A stretch of 36,040 bases of DNA, from NCBI GenBank assembly GCA_036824465.1, contig DAITAC010000036.1, forward strand, positions 1-36,040, read 5' to 3'. Origin of the DNA: JAKOQB01 sp036824465 (GTDB taxonomy: Bacteria; Pseudomonadota; Gammaproteobacteria; Burkholderiales; Burkholderiaceae_F). Shown here piece after piece: positions 34,577 to 36,040 of this stretch. Position 1 is the stretch's first letter; each line of letters begins with the position of its first letter. A model generated the notes under the pieces. That model did not search any database. It worked only from the letters and a program-made list of their open reading frames with translations, and was not told the DNA's origin. The position numbers and the translations under genes were made by a program.

Positions 34577-35896
34577 ATGGCACTTTCACCCTCGACCCAA
34601 AAGGCCACGCTGACCTTCTCCGACGGAACGCCGCCGCTGGATCTGCCGATCTACAAGGGAACGGTCGGTCCTGACGTGCTCGATATCCGCGCCCTCTACG
34701 GAAAGACGGGCAAGTTCACCTATGACCCGGGGTTCCTGTCGACCGCTTCGTGCAACTCGACGATTACCTACATCGACGGCGACAAGGGTGAACTCCTGTA
34801 CCGCGGTTATCCGATCGAGCAGCTTGCGACCCAGTGCGACTTCCTCGAGACCTGTTTCCTGCTGCTTTACGGCGAGCTGCCGAATGCGAAGCAGAAACAG
34901 GAATTCACCAATCGGGTGACCCATCACACGATGGTCAACGAGCAGATGCAGTTCTTCCTGCGCGGGTTCCGCCGCGACGCCCATCCGATGGCGGTGATGA
35001 CCGGCCTGGTCGGCGCGCTGTCGGCGTTCTACCCGGACTCGATGAATCTGAACGATCCGTGGCAGCGCGAGGTGTCCGCCATCCGGCTCATCGCCAAGAT
35101 GCCGACGCTGGTGGCGATGGCCTACAAGTACACAGTCGGCCAGCCTTACATGTATCCGCGCAACGACCTGTCGTACGCGGGCAACTTCATGCGCATGATG
35201 TTTGCCACACCGTGCGAGGACTACACCCCGAACGAGGTGCTGGTGCGGGCAATGGACCGAATTTTCATCCTGCACGCCGACCACGAACAGAACGCATCGA
35301 CCTCGACCGTGCGCCTGTGCGCGTCGAGCGGAACGAACCCGTTCGCGGCGATCGCTGCAGGCGTCGCCTGCCTGTGGGGGCCGGCGCACGGCGGGGCGAA
35401 CGAGGCGTGCCTGAACATGCTGTACGACATTCAGAGAAACGGCGGCGTGGCCAAGATCGGGGAGTTCATCGCCAAGGTCAAGGACAAGAACTCGAGCGTC
35501 AAACTGATGGGCTTCGGCCACCGTGTCTACAAGAACTATGACCCGCGCGCGAAACTGATGCGTGAGACCTGTCACGAGGTGCTCGGCGAACTCGGACTGC
35601 ACGATGACCCGCTGTTCAAGCTTGCGATGGCACTGGAAAAGATCGCCCTCGAGGACGAATATTTCACCAGCCGCAAACTGTATCCGAATGTCGATTACTA
35701 CTCGGGCATCGTGCAAAAGGCGATCGGCATCCCGGTACCGCTTTTCACCGCGATCTTCTCGCTCGCACGCACGGTGGGCTGGATCGCGCAGCTGAACGAG
35801 ATGATCGCCGATCCGGAATACAAGATCGGGCGGCCACGGCAACTGTTCGTCGGCAGCACCGCGCGCAAGGTGGTGTCGCTGCACGAGCGCAGCTAG
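34577..35896 (+). CDS. gltA: Citrate synthase (type II)
   Basis: A 439-residue citrate synthase that joins acetyl-CoA and oxaloacetate. Catalytic residues fit His271 (WGPAHGGANEA), His315 (GFGHRVYKNYDPR) and Asp373 (NVDYYSG). The N-terminal beta domain (GTVGPDVLDIRALYGKTGKFTYDPGF) and TASCNSTITYIDGDKGELLYRGYPIEQLA mark the hexameric, NADH-sensitive type of Gram-negative bacteria. A GGAGG site precedes ATG 34577, 34 bp after sdhE. It is the last gene of the gntR-sdhCDABE-gltA run and is followed by a hairpin terminator. Confidence 0.98.
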   Translation: MALSPSTQKATLTFSDGTPPLDLPIYKGTVGPDVLDIRALYGKTGKFTYDPGFLSTASCNSTITYIDGDKGELLYRGYPIEQLATQCDFLETCFLLLYGELPNAKQKQEFTNRVTHHTMVNEQMQFFLRGFRRDAHPMAVMTGLVGALSAFYPDSMNLNDPWQREVSAIRLIAKMPTLVAMAYKYTVGQPYMYPRNDLSYAGNFMRMMFATPCEDYTPNEVLVRAMDRIFILHADHEQNASTSTVRLCASSGTNPFAAIAAGVACLWGPAHGGANEACLNMLYDIQRNGGVAKIGEFIAKVKDKNSSVKLMGFGHRVYKNYDPRAKLMRETCHEVLGELGLHDDPLFKLAMALEKIALEDEYFTSRKLYPNVDYYSGIVQKAIGIPVPLFTAIFSLARTVGWIAQLNEMIADPEYKIGRPRQLFVGSTARKVVSLHERS

Positions 35897-35910
35897 AGCG
35901 AGCCGGTGAT

Positions 35911-35945
35911 GCAGAACGGCGCCGCAAGGCGCCGTTTCTGCTTTC
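35911..35945 (+). terminator. Rho-independent terminator after gltA
   Basis: A strong hairpin: AACGGCGCC (35915-35923), loop GCAA, GGCGCCGTT (35928-35936), extended by GCAG pairing with CTGC across a one-base bulge, and then CTTTCT. It begins 15 bp after the gltA stop and should end the sdh-gltA transcript. The remaining bases to 36040 show no gene. Confidence 0.85.
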
Positions 35946-36040
35946 TGCGGCCAGTCAGCGTGCTGTCGGCACCGGCCGTGTGCGAGGCGCGACCGGCACT
36001 GACGTGATCGTCAACATGCCGCCGGTGCGCTCAATCGGCA

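Noticed and set aside
34586..35884. 432-residue minus-strand frame opposite gltA
   Set aside because: It mirrors a fully conserved citrate synthase gene, and its translation is rich in Arg, His and Val without known motifs.

Overview
The window reads as a high-GC betaproteobacterial chromosome segment, most likely Burkholderiales. This is inferred from three things: a tripartite tricarboxylate transporter (TTT) with a Bug-type binding protein, the mdh / gntR-sdhCDAB-sdhE-gltA arrangement, and gene density and composition. Nearly all of it is coding. No insertion sequence, prophage, CRISPR array or rRNA was seen. The content is mostly housekeeping and ordinary accessory metabolism, and no clear-cut novel multi-gene system was found. 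The best leads are a GNAT-exonuclease fusion that may hinge on a six-C run, a half-copy of tRNA-Ser beside the intact gene, two clean palindromic operators, and several tightly coupled gene pairs of unknown logic.

Left part (1-6543): the C-terminal part of a fused TRAP transporter permease runs in from the left edge. It is followed by a small putative membrane protein, a stretch without recognisable genes, a tRNA-Ser 5' half, and an intact tRNA-Ser(UGA). A minus-strand operon then encodes a complete TTT carboxylate importer (TctC, TctB, TctA) followed by an L-threonate dehydrogenase-like enzyme. A FadR/GntR-type palindrome sits upstream of its predicted promoter.

Middle part (6544-17650): a plus-strand run holds an FtsX-family permease coupled to a group II truncated haemoglobin, an OmpA-like lipoprotein, an EmrA/EmrB-type efflux pair and rmuC. 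A methionine aminotransferase is divergent from the GNAT-exonuclease fusion. A DUF1269 membrane protein and a solitary PIN-domain protein follow on the minus strand.

Right-middle (17700-23690): a zinc alcohol dehydrogenase gene lies next to a compact minus-strand operon for an MCE/Mla-type lipid transporter. Its order is permease with an N-terminal STAS-like region, ATPase, MlaD-like protein, lipoprotein, DUF2237, with overlapping or nearly touching reading frames. A gap with a Sel1-repeat remnant and a secreted CAP-domain protein follow.

Right part (23691-36040): a TCA-cycle cluster. The minus strand carries mdh, a lysozyme-inhibitor-like protein, prpD, a small lipoprotein and acnA. The plus strand carries a GntR/UTRA regulator, sdhC, sdhD, sdhA, sdhB, sdhE and gltA, ending in a strong hairpin terminator. 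A 12-bp perfect palindrome in the mdh-gntR divergent region is the likely operator. Malate dehydrogenase, succinate dehydrogenase, citrate synthase, aconitase and 2-methylcitrate dehydratase therefore sit together and probably share regulation.
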